This document shows, one piece after another, positions 41,696 through 53,379 of a stretch of DNA of 64,000 nt. The stretch is taken from assembly GCA_037447655.1 (NCBI GenBank), contig JBBHKE010002052.1:729585-793584 (forward strand). The letters are read 5' to 3'. Within the stretch, counting starts at the first letter, position 1. Every line of letters begins with the position of its first letter. The position numbers were made by a program, and so were the translations under genes. Origin of the DNA: Zygnema cylindricum. Taxonomy: Eukaryota > Streptophyta > Zygnematophyceae > Zygnematales > Zygnemataceae. Under the pieces are notes generated by a model. It ran no database searches. It was given only the letters and a program-made list of their open reading frames with translations, and had not been told where the DNA came from.

Positions 41696-44600
41696 ATGGA
41701 CAGTGCCCTTGTTGCTTCCATGGCTGATAAAATTTCAAATCGACGTCTTCGAAAATCCACGAATAGGGTTAGTTCAGCTCGTGTTAAACACTTGAATGGC
41801 GAAAACATTGAAATCGAAAAAACAAAGAGAAAACGAAAACGAGGTGTACGTGCTGAAACGAGTGAAGGAAGAGGTGGGGATGGCGACGGGCAACGATTAA
41901 GATTTCAAAATAATGTTATATCTGGGAGGAAACTCGAGCCAGCTTCCTTTTGTCCAAATACCGAAGAAGCAAGACGAGAGGCTTTTTATAATTTAAAAAA
42001 AACGATATTACCTAGTACATTAACAGAGTACATGCTACGAACGCGAATTTGGAAGGTATTTCAAGCCTTTTAACTGTTTTGTGAATATAATTTTTTTATT
42101 ATACCAATTATAGTTTTCGTTATCTTTTGTGTGCATTAATAAAGTTTCAGTTTTTGGTATAATTAATGTGTACTATTACACTTATCCTGTTTTAGTGATT
42201 TAGTATGCAATTTACAGACTTATCCCGTTTTAGTAAGATTAGTGTTCAATTTACAATTTTCAGTTTTTAGTAAAATTATTGTGCATTTTATAGTTTTCAG
42301 TTTTTAATATTTTTAGTGTGCACCATTTTCGTTTTCAGTATCAACTGTGTGCATTATTACATTTTTTAGTATAATTAGTGTGTGCAATTAAAGTTTTCAG
42401 TTTTTTGTATTATTTGTGTGCGCTATACTGTTAAACTTTTAAGTATATTAAGTGTGCACTATTTCAGTTTTTATTATTATTAGTATACACTATTTCTAGC
42501 TTTTAGGATTACTAGTGTGCACTATTACAATTTGAGTCTTTAGTATAATTAATGTGCATTACTAAAGTTTTCAGGTTTTAGGGTGATAAGTATGTCCTAT
42601 TTCAGTTCTCAGTTATTAGTATAATTTTTATATATTGAAGTTCTCATTTTTTAGAATAATTTGTGTGTCCTATTTCAGTTTTGAGTTTTTAGTGTAATTT
42701 GTGTGTACATTTTCAGTTTTCAGTTTTTATTATAAATAATGTGCATTACTACAGTTTTCAGTTTTAGGGTAATTAGTGTGTGTGCTATTTCCATTTTCAC
42801 TTTTTAGTATTATTAGTGTGAGTTATTAAAGTTTTCAGTTTTTATTAAAATAGAGTGCACTATACGGTTTTCATTTTGTATTATAATTACTATGTGCTAT
42901 TTCAGTTTTAGTTTTTAGTATAATTAGGGTTCGTTATTTTAATTTTCAGCTTTTACTATGATTAGCGTGCACTATGAAAATTTTCAGGACTTTGTATAAT
43001 TAGCATGCATTATTACAAATTTTATTTTTTTTTCAACAAACAATAAGTGTTTTAAATAACATTAATTTTTAAAACGCCGTTGTTGTTTTGTGAGTGTATT
43101 TAATCAGATTGTCAAACTTTGGGTGTTTTTTTGTTTTATTTAACAACTATTAAATTGTTTACAGAAATGGTGGGCCGAGCAAGAAGAGAATATAAAGCCT
43201 GCAGTTTTTCATGGGTAAATAAAAAAAATAGATGGGAGAATAATCGGAAACCATGGCCCAACAATGGATGAACCATGGTTGGCCACAATTGTAATTCAAC
43301 AAGCGTCAGTAGACGCTTTTATTGTGGCGCATGAAAACCAGGTGTGTAAGCCATACGGTTTTTATAAAGACATAAAAATTACCTATGTAAAAAGCAAAGA
43401 AATTCAAAAATACAGAGTGAAAGAGAAAAATATATGTAGATAGAGGGGAATAAAAAGAATGATAAAGAGATAGAGAGTTAAAAGCCATAAAACATAAGTA
43501 GAATTTTTTGTTGATGTTGTGCATGGATTAAGTTATTTCGTTTTTGTACATTTTGTTTTTTTTTGTTTTGATTTATTTTGTTTGCATAATATTTGTTATG
43601 TCTTTTGTATTTTAGGGTTTATTTTTCTATGTTTTTTTAACTACAACCTTTGTTGTTTTGTTTTTTTATGTTTCAGCCAATGGGTTTCCTATCTGCGCTT
43701 ATGAAAGCATTGGTATTTTTTCAAAAAACACAGTGTACGATTTTGGGGATAACGCCAGAAAACATAAGAAAAGGTCCACGAACAGAAACGATTCTAAAAG
43801 GTATCGTTCGAGAGACGGGTATGAGATGTAAAAAACAATACCTAGATCGACAATGCGGGGCAGTTAGTGACGGCTATAATGGAAAACAACTCTGAAATAT
43901 GAGCATCAGGTGGCTTAAAGCCTCCACTACATTAGAAAAGTTACATGAAAATATGTTTGCTCGTGCAATAACTTTGTTGACACATTTTGCAGCAGGTAGA
44001 GGTAATAGTGCTAGAGCCGTCAATTTGTGTGATTTGTTTTCGATGGAGATTGAAAGTGTGGGACCGACACGATGTCACATGTTAGGTTTCCTCGATATGA
44101 ACGGGAAAACCAACAAGGTATGTGATGTAATTTCTTAAAAAAATTGGTGGTTTTTTGATAAATTTTGTGGTTTATATGTTTTGTGATCTTATTTTTGAAT
44201 TTTTTTGTTCCTTTATTATTTTTGGAGAGACATATATTGTTGATGTCGTTTTTTTGACACATTGAATAAGTTTTTTTTTGTAATTTTGTGATAACAGACT
44301 TCTCGGTTTGAATGCAGAATGGTCGTAAAGAACACTTCGGTGTTATCCGAAACAAAGATTGGAGTGTTTGTCCAGTTAGCGGAATAGCCATGTGGCTTTT
44401 ATATCTCTTTCTTATGAAAAAAGGCACTGGTGGGGGCTGCCCAGATTTTTCCTCTAGAGAATCTTGGTAATGTTTAACAACCATCTCCTAAATTATTTTT
44501 GTTTTTTGCTTACCAAACAAACTCACAAAGCCAGTTGCAATTTTAAAATTGAAACAATTCCTATATATTCTAACCTTATTGTGAAATTTTTTGACAATTT

Positions 44601-46702
44601 TTTGACAGGTATGATTTGTATTTATTTCCAAAATCCTCCAACAACGAAAATCCATTGGACTATCATACTCATCTACGCCTCATACAAGCTATGTTTATAA
44701 GTTCGGATATCGTATCCAACTCTAAAACGCATGCAATGAGAGGTGCAGGAGCCAGATCTACAGAGAGCAACGGGTATTAAACTAAACATTCACTAATTGT
44801 TCTATTTGTTTTTTTTTTGTAATAATATTGTACGTTTTCATTTGTTGTAAAATTGTTTTTTATATACTTGGGTATCAATTTCTGTGTAGAGATATAAAAA
44901 AAAAAAATTGGGGTGAACAGGGCTTCAAAATCTCAAATAGCACGGTTAGGCCGTTGGGTCAGTGCTCATATGTACTTGTCATATTTGATGTCAATACCTT
45001 TTGAGGTATTACTCGTACAAGCAGGATTTGAAAATGACAAGAATACATATATTTTACATCGAGATCGAGTTGATGTTCCGCAATGCCTCATTGAGCGTAC
45101 TTTTCCTTGGGCAGATGATGCTTTAAGTGAAGTGAAAAAGGTGTGATTTTTTTTTTTACAAACAAGTAACAATAAAATGACAAAAAGAAAGAGAATTTAA
45201 GATCACATGGAAATACAAATTGAAAGTGTGAAAAATAAATTCAAAAAACTGAGAGATAGAAAAACTGAAAAACATAAAAACTAATAATCAAGAAAAATAG
45301 AAAGACTGAAAATTTTAAAATCATAAAATTAGAAACATGAAAAACTGGTAATCAAAAAAAATAGAATAATAAAAAAACTGAAAAACTGAAAATCAGAAAA
45401 ACAAAAAAATAAAAAAACAAAAAACTGCAAAACTGAAAAAACTGAGAAAATGAAAAAAACAAAACAGACAAATAGAAAAGCAGAAAAATAGGAAAACTTT
45501 AAAATTGAAAAAAAAAACATATAACAAAATAGAAAAAAGAAAAATAAGAATAATGTTTGAAATGTTTGGCTTATGTTATTTCAATTATTTGATTTTGATA
45601 ACAGAGAAATATACACGGTGGTGATGAAACACGGGATGTATCAGCGCAAAAGTTTTTGGAGTTAATGACGGGTACTATTCGCCATTCTTTATGGCAAGAT
45701 CTTGCCCTATTACATAACATGTTTCCTTTACACGCATTTTTTGCGACGCCTTTTTTTATAAGTATCATTCGAGAATGTGGGGATCAGTGGGAGATGTTTG
45801 TGAAAACCGTTCAATCTGTTGACGAAAAGAGAAATGAAAGGTCAACTTTTACGGAGGTTAACATTCCGGCGGAAGTCAAAGCGGAACTTCATGCGTTACG
45901 CTTAGGAGTGGATGTTGTACCATCTCTTTTGGTAGAACTACGAAATCAACAAAGTGAGCAGATGGCGAGTTTTGCCAAGTCAATGGAAAATTGTATAAGT
46001 ATGATTGACAGAAGGCTTGCCTCGATTGAATATCGTTTAGGTGGAGGCTTTTTGGAGAAACATGCATTTGGCTCTTTTCCACTTCCATCTTTTGATCACC
46101 CCCATCCTGTTTCTCCTCCCACTCCCTCCCTTTCATCTACACCCTTCTCCCCTCCTCCATCTTCCACTTTTTCATTTAGGCCTTTTACCCCTCTTCGTTT
46201 CGTTCTTAACCCTTCTTTTACGCCGCCTCTCCCTGAACTTGATGCTTTTGAGATTGATTGGGATAACTGGAATGGGTATACCGTTCAAAGTATTGATGTT
46301 AATGTAAAAGTCGAGCAAATTTACAATGAGTACCATTACGGCTTGAATGGCCGCCCTCCGATTAAATCTTTATTAGATGAAACCAAAACCAAACCATACA
46401 AAAAACCCGGTCAACAATTCAAAGTATGGGCTTCCGGTCAAAAATCGAGATGGGCTCGATGTTCGAAAATTATTGCTTGTATTGAAAGTTTGAGGAAAGC
46501 TCCTGGTTACAATTTAACAAAAGCTTTCACTTTTCTCGAAAATCTTAAAGCTAAACAGTTTAATGGAGGTACCTCAGAACTAAAGGAGGCTTTGTCTTGT
46601 TCTAGCGAACCAACTTTGAAGGATGGAACTAGTCATAAAGATTTTGAAAGAAAATTGTTACGGTTTAAAAAATTGGATGAGCTCCGTATGATCTTAGGCT
46701 AA
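41696..46702 (+). CDS. Crypton-type tyrosine recombinase with GCR1_C-like domain, eight exons
   Basis: Exons: 41696-42055, 43165-43214, about 43239-43341, 43677-44117, 44318-44466, 44609-44773, 44921-45140, 45605-46702; all but the short second intron have GT...AG. The N-terminus has a basic NLS-like KTKRKRKRG, then LPSTLTEYMLRTRIWKKWW, typical of Crypton/Ndc10-like proteins. The recombinase core shows FAAGRGNSARAVNLCDL (Arg I), GKTNK, CPVSGIAMW, THAMRGAGARS (H-x-x-R), QIARLGRW and HMYLSYL (nucleophile Tyr). A Pro-rich linker follows in the last exon, then YNEYHYGLNGRPPIKSLLDE and KSRWARCSKIIACIESL, matching GCR1_C. Expected role: site-specific recombination that cuts and joins circular DNA. 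In-frame TAA near 43217 (between exons 2 and 3) and TGA at 43893-43895 would break it, so it may be a recent pseudogene or partly misread. Other large introns carry simple repeats. Confidence 0.75.
42110..43020. repeat. Intronic minisatellite, about 35-40 bp period
   Basis: Intron 1 of the Crypton gene consists mostly of degenerate units around TTTTCAGTTTTTAGTATAAT then TAGTGTGCACTATT, about 25 copies. No coding. Confidence 0.8.
45180..45560. repeat. Intronic A-rich simple repeat
   Basis: Units like AAAAACTGAAAAATAG repeat through the last intron of the Crypton gene. Confidence 0.75.
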
Positions 46703-47057
46703 TAGGACCTTTTTTGTTCAAATGAACTTGTGCTACTTTTTTTTTTAATTGAAAGATTTAGAATTGTGTGTTGTTCGCATATTCGTTTTATTTTCTTTTG
46801 TTTTTATTCATATGGTGAAACTTGTGTTAAATTTTATGTTAAAGTGCTTAGTATAATGGTTTTTTTTTTATGTTTGTTAAAACCCTAACAAATAATTATA
46901 AGAACAAAATAATAATCTCAACATTCAACAAAATGTGTAATTGTAGTTTTTGAATAATACATTTGGTTTATCAAAATTTGCAAATGCAAAAACTGTGATC
47001 TCATAACCTTAATACACATAAAATAATTCATTTGAAATTGCTGAATTAACTACCAAT
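46703..47057. other. 3' flank of the Crypton gene
   Basis: AT-rich, includes likely 3' UTR after the TAA stop. No second gene. Confidence 0.45.
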
Positions 47058-47629
47058 ACTAGTCCTAAAACACCACGTCGACTTTCACCGACATCGAATG
47101 ACAATACGGTTTTAAAACCTAAGATATGGTTGATTGAGTTATGACATTTCATGTAAGTCGACCATTTTATATTACTTGTAAGATTAAATAATAGCCATCA
47201 ATAGTAGTTGTAATCGCCATCGAGAATACTTAACCAAATATTTATTTTTTTCTACTAGTCCTAAAACACCACGTCGACTTTCACCGACATCGAATGACAA
47301 TACGGTTTTAAAACCTAGGATATGGTTGATTGAGTTATGACATTTCATGTAAGTTGACCATTTTATATTACTTGTAAGATTAAATGATAGCCATCAATAG
47401 TAGTTGTAATCGCCATCGAGAATACTTAACCAAATATTTATTTTTTTCTACTAGTCCTAAAACACCACGTCGACTTTCACCGACATCGAATGACAATACG
47501 GTTTTAAAACCTAGGATATGGTTGATTGAGTTATAACATTTCATGTAAGTCGACCATTTTATATTACTTGTAAGATTAAATAATAGCCATCAATAGTAGT
47601 TGTAATCGCCATCGAGAATACTTAACCAA
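47058..47629. repeat. Three tandem 196-bp units
   Basis: ACTAGTCCTAAAACACCACG starts at 47058, 47254 and 47450. Units are nearly identical (few substitutions), and the third is slightly short. Each contains CACGTCGACTTTCACCGACA and ends in AATACTTAACCAA. Confidence 0.92.
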
Positions 47630-48243
47630 TGTGTGTTTTATTGTAAACATATGCGGTAACTACCTTTAAAAAAAGTGTTTACATGCGTCTCAAATGTTTC
47701 AACAAACCATCAATGAAACCCGTTTAATGACATTTGCTCCTAACTATGCAAAAAAAACATGTTTTTTACATATTTACTTGCTTTTGTTTCATTTTATCAT
47801 TCACCCATTTTGTTAACCCAAGTTGTTTCATTATATTATCCTGTTATAAATGCAACTTATTTATGATATTATATATAACAGTAACCTAGTGGTTATTTTA
47901 CCATGTACTATTGTGAGTGAAATTATTAGTTAGTAATGGACATTACTAATTCCGTCCAATTTAATATTTCAAACACACAATCTTAATTATTTTTAATCAC
48001 ACTACTCATAACCGATAATTTATGACTCTCTAAATTAGTGTTGTTTAAACTATTGGAAAGGCACCTAACAAATTTATGTTGCCCATAGTTGTTATATTAA
48101 CACTAAATTGGTCGGTACCTTTATTGGGGTATCAACATTATTTTTTAAGGGGAGTTGATTAAATGATTATTATACATTTTCATTTCCTATTAAACGCTAA
48201 TAATATTTAAATCTAATTTATAATGGGCGGTGTACGGGTAAAG
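47630..48243. other. Gene-free AT-rich stretch
   Basis: No gene. A MITE-type right end (ATAATGGGCGGTGTAC) is near 48225 without a clear partner. Confidence 0.5.
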
Positions 48244-48446
48244 TACACCTTGAATCGTTATTAGCGTATAGAAATTATTAGTGTAAAGAAAAAAATAGCG
48301 TCATTCATTCTAATTTAGTGCCAGGAGACGTGGCAGATTATGCTCCACGTCCTTAAATAGTGTAATTTATTATATTTAAGGTATCAATGTCAAAATTTAG
48401 GGGTGCCGATATAGCGTACATGACGCTAATAACGATTCACGGTGTA
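48244..48446. mobile_element. Short MITE copy, about 200 bp
   Basis: Left TACACCTTGAATCGTTATTA and right TAATAACGATTCACGGTGTA are inverted repeats. Confidence 0.8.
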
Positions 48447-48652
48447 ATTCACAATGTCCTGTTGCACTAATTAACATATAAACACCCAACGTCAGTCGAC
48501 GTCAGATAAAAAAATAATTTTTCAGATAGTCGGGCAGTATCATAGAAGTCAAAGGACAAACGCTACGGTAATAAATAATTACAGTAGAGCGTTTGAACAC
48601 AACAGAACTACGCTTAATTTTTTTTTCTACGGATTGTTCGATACCGGGTAGG

Positions 48653-50143
48653 AACCTGTATTGTACTAGTCCCGTACGTGAAAATTAACTCAACCCGTGT
48701 ACGAAACAAGACGTACTAAGTCGAAAAGTACAGTACCCACGAAACTGAATGAAACAAAATGAAAGACGTGACGAGCGACCAAAGTGAACCACACTATCAA
48801 CGAACCAACATTATGAAATTCACATCGACTTTGACATTGATTCACACAATGCAAAACCTAACGGGTGGAAAAAAAACCATCCTTTTAGGAACGGGAAAAC
48901 TTACTTTTGCTTTCAAGCTTAGCATCATTGCCCAAATGTGGTTCAAATAAAATCATGCATATTTCGGTTGTTGTAAATCCCAGTTCAAATGTGCAAATAT
49001 TAAAACAAGGGTATAATAGTAACCACATATAATGTCTCCAACTTTTTCTGCACATTTGTGGTGACATGTAAAGGGAATCACATATTATGAATTTATCCCA
49101 GAATGTTTGTGTGGTTTTCAGGTAAATATCGTTTTTTTTCTAGACATAAAACGTTTCAATTTTGAAAATGTTGTTATCGTTGTCCGAGACAAAGATTGTT
49201 AAGATATCACATTAAAAGGTACGGATGTGATACAAACACCGTGTTTCATTTTTCTCATTTTCCTCAAATTTCTTGCATTTCTATTATTGGTAGAGCAACA
49301 AATTGAAGAAATTGGCCGGAATATAGAGGATAAAAAGTACATTTGTTGGCAAACCGCACAAAAATCTACCCAGATATCTGTACGAAATGGTCGATTTGCC
49401 CTCGAAGCGGGGGTATATCTTAGATAATGTAATTATCCTATGAGTTGGGAAATTCGGAATAAATTTTACACTCTCCTTTACTTTCTGGGATTTTTTAATT
49501 AACAAAATATAAAAGACATTAAATAGAAACCCGAAAATTTCTTCTCAAAAAAAAAACTCTGATTTTTGGGAACACTTTTGAAACAGGGATATAAAACGTC
49601 AAATGCATTGTAACAATAACAAGAATGATTCACTAATAAAACAAAAAAATGAAACACAAAGGAACACTACCAATCAAAACACAAAAAAACAGCCTTTTAA
49701 AAACACTAGGAACCAACAATTTTTGGCAATTCCAACTATACTTCTTCTTTTACAAATTGACCTATGATGCCTTTAAACAGGAAAAATAACTAAAAAAGAA
49801 AAGGAAAAGTGGAAATCTATCAACGAAGATGTTTCTCCATTGGAAACAAATACAAACAAAATAAAAAAATAAAATCAAAAACCTAAATACTAATTGTACA
49901 AAAAAAAACCCCCTTTTCTCTTCACCTTTTCTTCCATTACAAGTCATGCAATGACGAAAAAAAATGTTTTCAAAATACCTAAAAGCATGCAAGAACTTTC
50001 CCGAACTTAACATACCAGAAAAAAAGATAGCGGAAAAAAAACTCAAAGAAAACCCAAACGTCAAAAATTGAAATGCACAGGAGTCGTCGAAGGGTATAAA
50101 TTCTCGGAAAAAAGTATCGTTTCGTCAATTTCTTCGATAGGAG
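48653..50143 (-). pseudogene. Duplicated 3' end of the MYB gene (copy 1)
   Basis: From about 48722 to 50143 the sequence is almost identical to 56015-57436 (offset 7293; the one difference I saw is GAGCGACC versus GAGGGACC). The similarity extends, with an indel, to 48653/55981. It contains the last 28 codons of the MYB frame (ending HFNF and stop at 50061) and the 3' flank. At 50143 the gene sequence stops and a partial LTR begins. No promoter or DNA-binding domain, so it is a dead partial copy. Confidence 0.9.
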
Positions 50144-50566
50144 CCACGTGGCACCGCGTGACGCTATCTCCGTATGCCGCCAAAAGCTCACTTCGCGTGG
50201 CGGCTATAATGTTGGTCGTCCGATCAAAACATATTTTACATGGTTCAGATTCGCGTACATGCAAGAATTACTCCTTTTGGTTAGTCTGCTGTTTATTAGC
50301 TGTTGCATTATTGTTTATGTATTTATGAAACCCGCCAAGTGCATCGTTTTGTAACGCCTTAATGGTTAAGGCTTTAGGCTATAGAGATTCTAGAGGTCGC
50401 AGGTTCAAATCTAGACTTAGGCATCATTTTAGTAAAATACCATTTACTTCAAAAACTGCCACTTTCTCAATATGGCGGCAGCCATGGCGCGCCTCTGATC
50501 CTCACTCTCTTTCTTTTAACCAAAACTAAAATATGGAAGTGAACTATTAATTACCTCTTTTCAACA
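50144..50566 (-). repeat. Partial LTR H (copia family 2)
   Basis: The first 423 bases or so of an LTR on the minus strand, starting TGTTGAAAAGAGGTAATTAA. It contains a mini-frame ATGGCTGCCGCC (start 50485, 13 codons) and an antisense tRNA-like module at 50352-50425 (plus; TAACGCCTTAATGGTTAAGG and box B GGTTCAAATCT). It is cut at 50144, exactly at the junction with the MYB copy. Its end part is very similar to 16870-17060 of the D LTR. Confidence 0.85.
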
Positions 50567-52284
50567 GTGTGCAAACAAAATCGCACGTACCCATGGAAAT
50601 AACTTCTTCATTTTTACTATTATGGTCTTCCCTCTTCATATCTGTTTTTACTTTTCTATCTTCATTTCTACCTCACAATGATTTCACTACTCCGCTAACA
50701 TCCGCTGCGACAGCAAAGGTTTCCAAATATTCCACTCCATCTAACTTCTACTCAATTCCGATAATGTTATCCGTTTGACTCCCATTCACTGAACCCTCAT
50801 GCTTGGGAACACGACTGCGAGTCCCCAAGTGCTTGTAGCTTAATAGTTGTTAAACAACGAAGTTACTCTCCTTCTTCTCGAAAAATTATTGATGCAATTT
50901 TTGCATTTTCTCTACAATGTATTACCAAATTATCCAAAAAATGTCGGAGTTGAGTGTCTAACCCGATTACATGGCTAATTCGACCGAAGTGGAGGAATAA
51001 CCTCCAGTAGTTATTCTTATTGCTTCGACCTTAATCATTTCTCGCCCAAAATTGAGCATCTTTCTAAAAAAAAATAGCACTAGCCTGCTTCAATACGTAT
51101 TACTAATATCAAAAATTCAACAAGTCACAACAGCGGAAGCATTAACATTGCGAATGAAGTTTTGACCAAAGTCTTGTTTTTAGGTTGAGCTTTTCCAATT
51201 ACAAAGGGTGATGCGTTTCCCCTTTAAAAAATATTTGATTCCCCTAACATCTCTCACTCATTGTATCCACGAACTGACGGCTCAAGAAAAAAAAAATGCT
51301 AAAAACAAAACAGATAGCAAACTTAAAAATCAACATAAAAAGTGACCTAGTACACGCATTAGCGCTCCGGCCTTAGCATGTCTCCACTAACCTTTGTTGA
51401 TTTTGGAAATCTTTAAGTCTCATTAAATAGATGTGTGAGGGGAGGTTTTAGTAATTAGAGTATATTATGTTCAAAGACTTGTAAACTTGTTTTCCATAGC
51501 CTATTTCAGCCATGGATACTCACGAAAACACCAACAAACTACCATAAAAACAGTTGTGCTTCATACAACACAGATTACTCCACAATGAATAAAATTTTTC
51601 AAAATGAACAGGTATACACTATATCCTACAAAATGTAACCTCCCAAAAGTACAGTCAAAACCACCAAGGAATCCAAAAGATATGAGCTCCACAGTTTCCC
51701 AAAAACAACTGACAGCTTTTCAAACTTACCAGGTAGACCTCTCACAGAATTCTATAAAGATTACAGAACAGACTGAAACTACACACACATATATTTTCTA
51801 GATCATAGAATATTTTCACAAAGTTTTATATCAAAACATCAATCAAGGTGATCACACCATCAGGTCAAAGTTACAGAAAAACAGTATGCCATTACTCTGA
51901 TAAGCTCAACTATCATGCTGAAAATAAACTAAGTCCTACAATTTATACTCACATAGTGATCTACTGAACCCTACACTAATCAAATAACTACACGTATAAC
52001 TAAGTACTGTACTTGAATAACGACACTGAGCGTCATCGGTACGTTTAGTGTACCGGTAGTAAGTCTAAACCCTAATTATAAATTCTATCATATTTCGATA
52101 TTGTAACACTAAAAACTAATTCACTATGTACAAATTAAAGTTGCTTCAGCAATTTACAAATAGGTGTTGTACACAAATTGTGACATTTGTTTAGTGAGCA
52201 ATTGGCGAATTCGTCCAAATGACCGTACGCGCAAAACTGAAATCTCCTGCTAGCAAGTTGGTCACGCAAATCGACGCGACTTGC
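50567..52284. other. Degenerate LTR-retroelement sequence, no intact gene
   Basis: Minus-strand 50778-50569 gives a short frame with LDGVEYLETF and SLWGRNED, faintly like a copia Gag start. AACAGCGGAAGCATTA near 51130 resembles the end region of the G LTR. A possible PolyA-like or LTR-like stretch lies at 51900-52050. Nothing can be assigned firmly. Confidence 0.35.
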
Positions 52285-52975
52285 TTAGAGCGTTGTTCCA
52301 TTAGGCGGTCTCAGTAAACATCAAAATTCGTTTATTGAAGCTATCGTTCTATTGTGTCGGGTCAGTGAGCGACATTGTTTTTGCGTGGCACACTCTGATT
52401 TGTCCACGTAATACATAGATACGAATTTGGTAATCTTTAAAGAATCTCCGACGGCAAATTGTGACAACATATTTGTACCAGCAAAGGTTAAAAGTGACTC
52501 GTACGACGTATTGAATAAAATCTGTACGGGCGGACGAAACTTAAGATTTGTAAAAGCGTACAAAAATGTCTGGATGGCAACAGAAGCGTGAAACAATATC
52601 CTCCATCAAATATTTTCTTGCGGCTTCCGGTGGCCTCGCATCCTCCTTGGCGGAAGGCACATGTCTTATGCGATGTGTACCCACTTGGTCGCGCGGTCGT
52701 CGTGGATTTTGTTCACTTTTCCACGAGGCACGATTCTATTCGTTCAGGCGCTAAAAATTGACCTACTCCGAGTGATTTTTTTCGAAGTGAAAGTGTCAAA
52801 CCATGGCGTATCCAATTTATGCACCCGACGCTCCACGTTTACGCCCATAAACTAGGAGAATCAAATCCCTCATTCAGTAGGCTAGATTTTCTTACATTTA
52901 CTTTTTGGTACAGCACTGTACGAAACAATACGACTTTTAGTAAGCAACGACATTTCCCCCCTAATGGAACCTTAT
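52285..52975. mobile_element. TIR element, about 690 bp
   Basis: Left GTTCCATTAGGCGG and, reversed on the right, GGTTCCATTAGGGGG form inverted ends. The interior shares TTGGCGGAAGGCACATG with 4208. Short frames in it have no domain. Confidence 0.5.
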
Positions 52976-53379
52976 ATTAGTCAACTGTGGTCCAGTCAGA
53001 TTTCTTTAGCCAACGATGTACGCACGACCGATTGATTACATTGGCGTCCGTGCAAGACTATTCCGAAATATACGGATTGCCGTAAGGTGTATAATACTTC
53101 TTTGCAATGGACGACACGCGTTACTGTGGTCCCACTTCGAATGATCCCAATGTGGTCCCACTGTAGATCGCTTCCGTCGACTCGATTCATATCCGCTGTT
53201 TATTCCTGTATCGTACAATTTGTCGTGTGTCACTGCATTGGATTTCGTACTAGATCATTCTTCTACGGATAGATTTGATCCGCGCCTTCTAATGCCGCGT
53301 GTCCCTAAGAAGTACATTAAATTCTTTTGTTCACATGATTCATCGCTAGGAGAAGGCAAGTTTGTTCGACCTCTAGGTA
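52976..53379. other. Gene-free stretch
   Basis: No gene or recognised repeat. Short minus-strand frames overlap without domain signatures. Confidence 0.45.

Noticed and set aside
46990-47640. CRISPR-like array
   Set aside because: Units are directly adjacent 196-bp copies without spacers, in a eukaryotic genome.
48759-49505. Short frames repeated identically at 56052-56798
   Set aside because: Their identity between sites is explained by the recent duplication of the MYB 3' flank, not by protein conservation.
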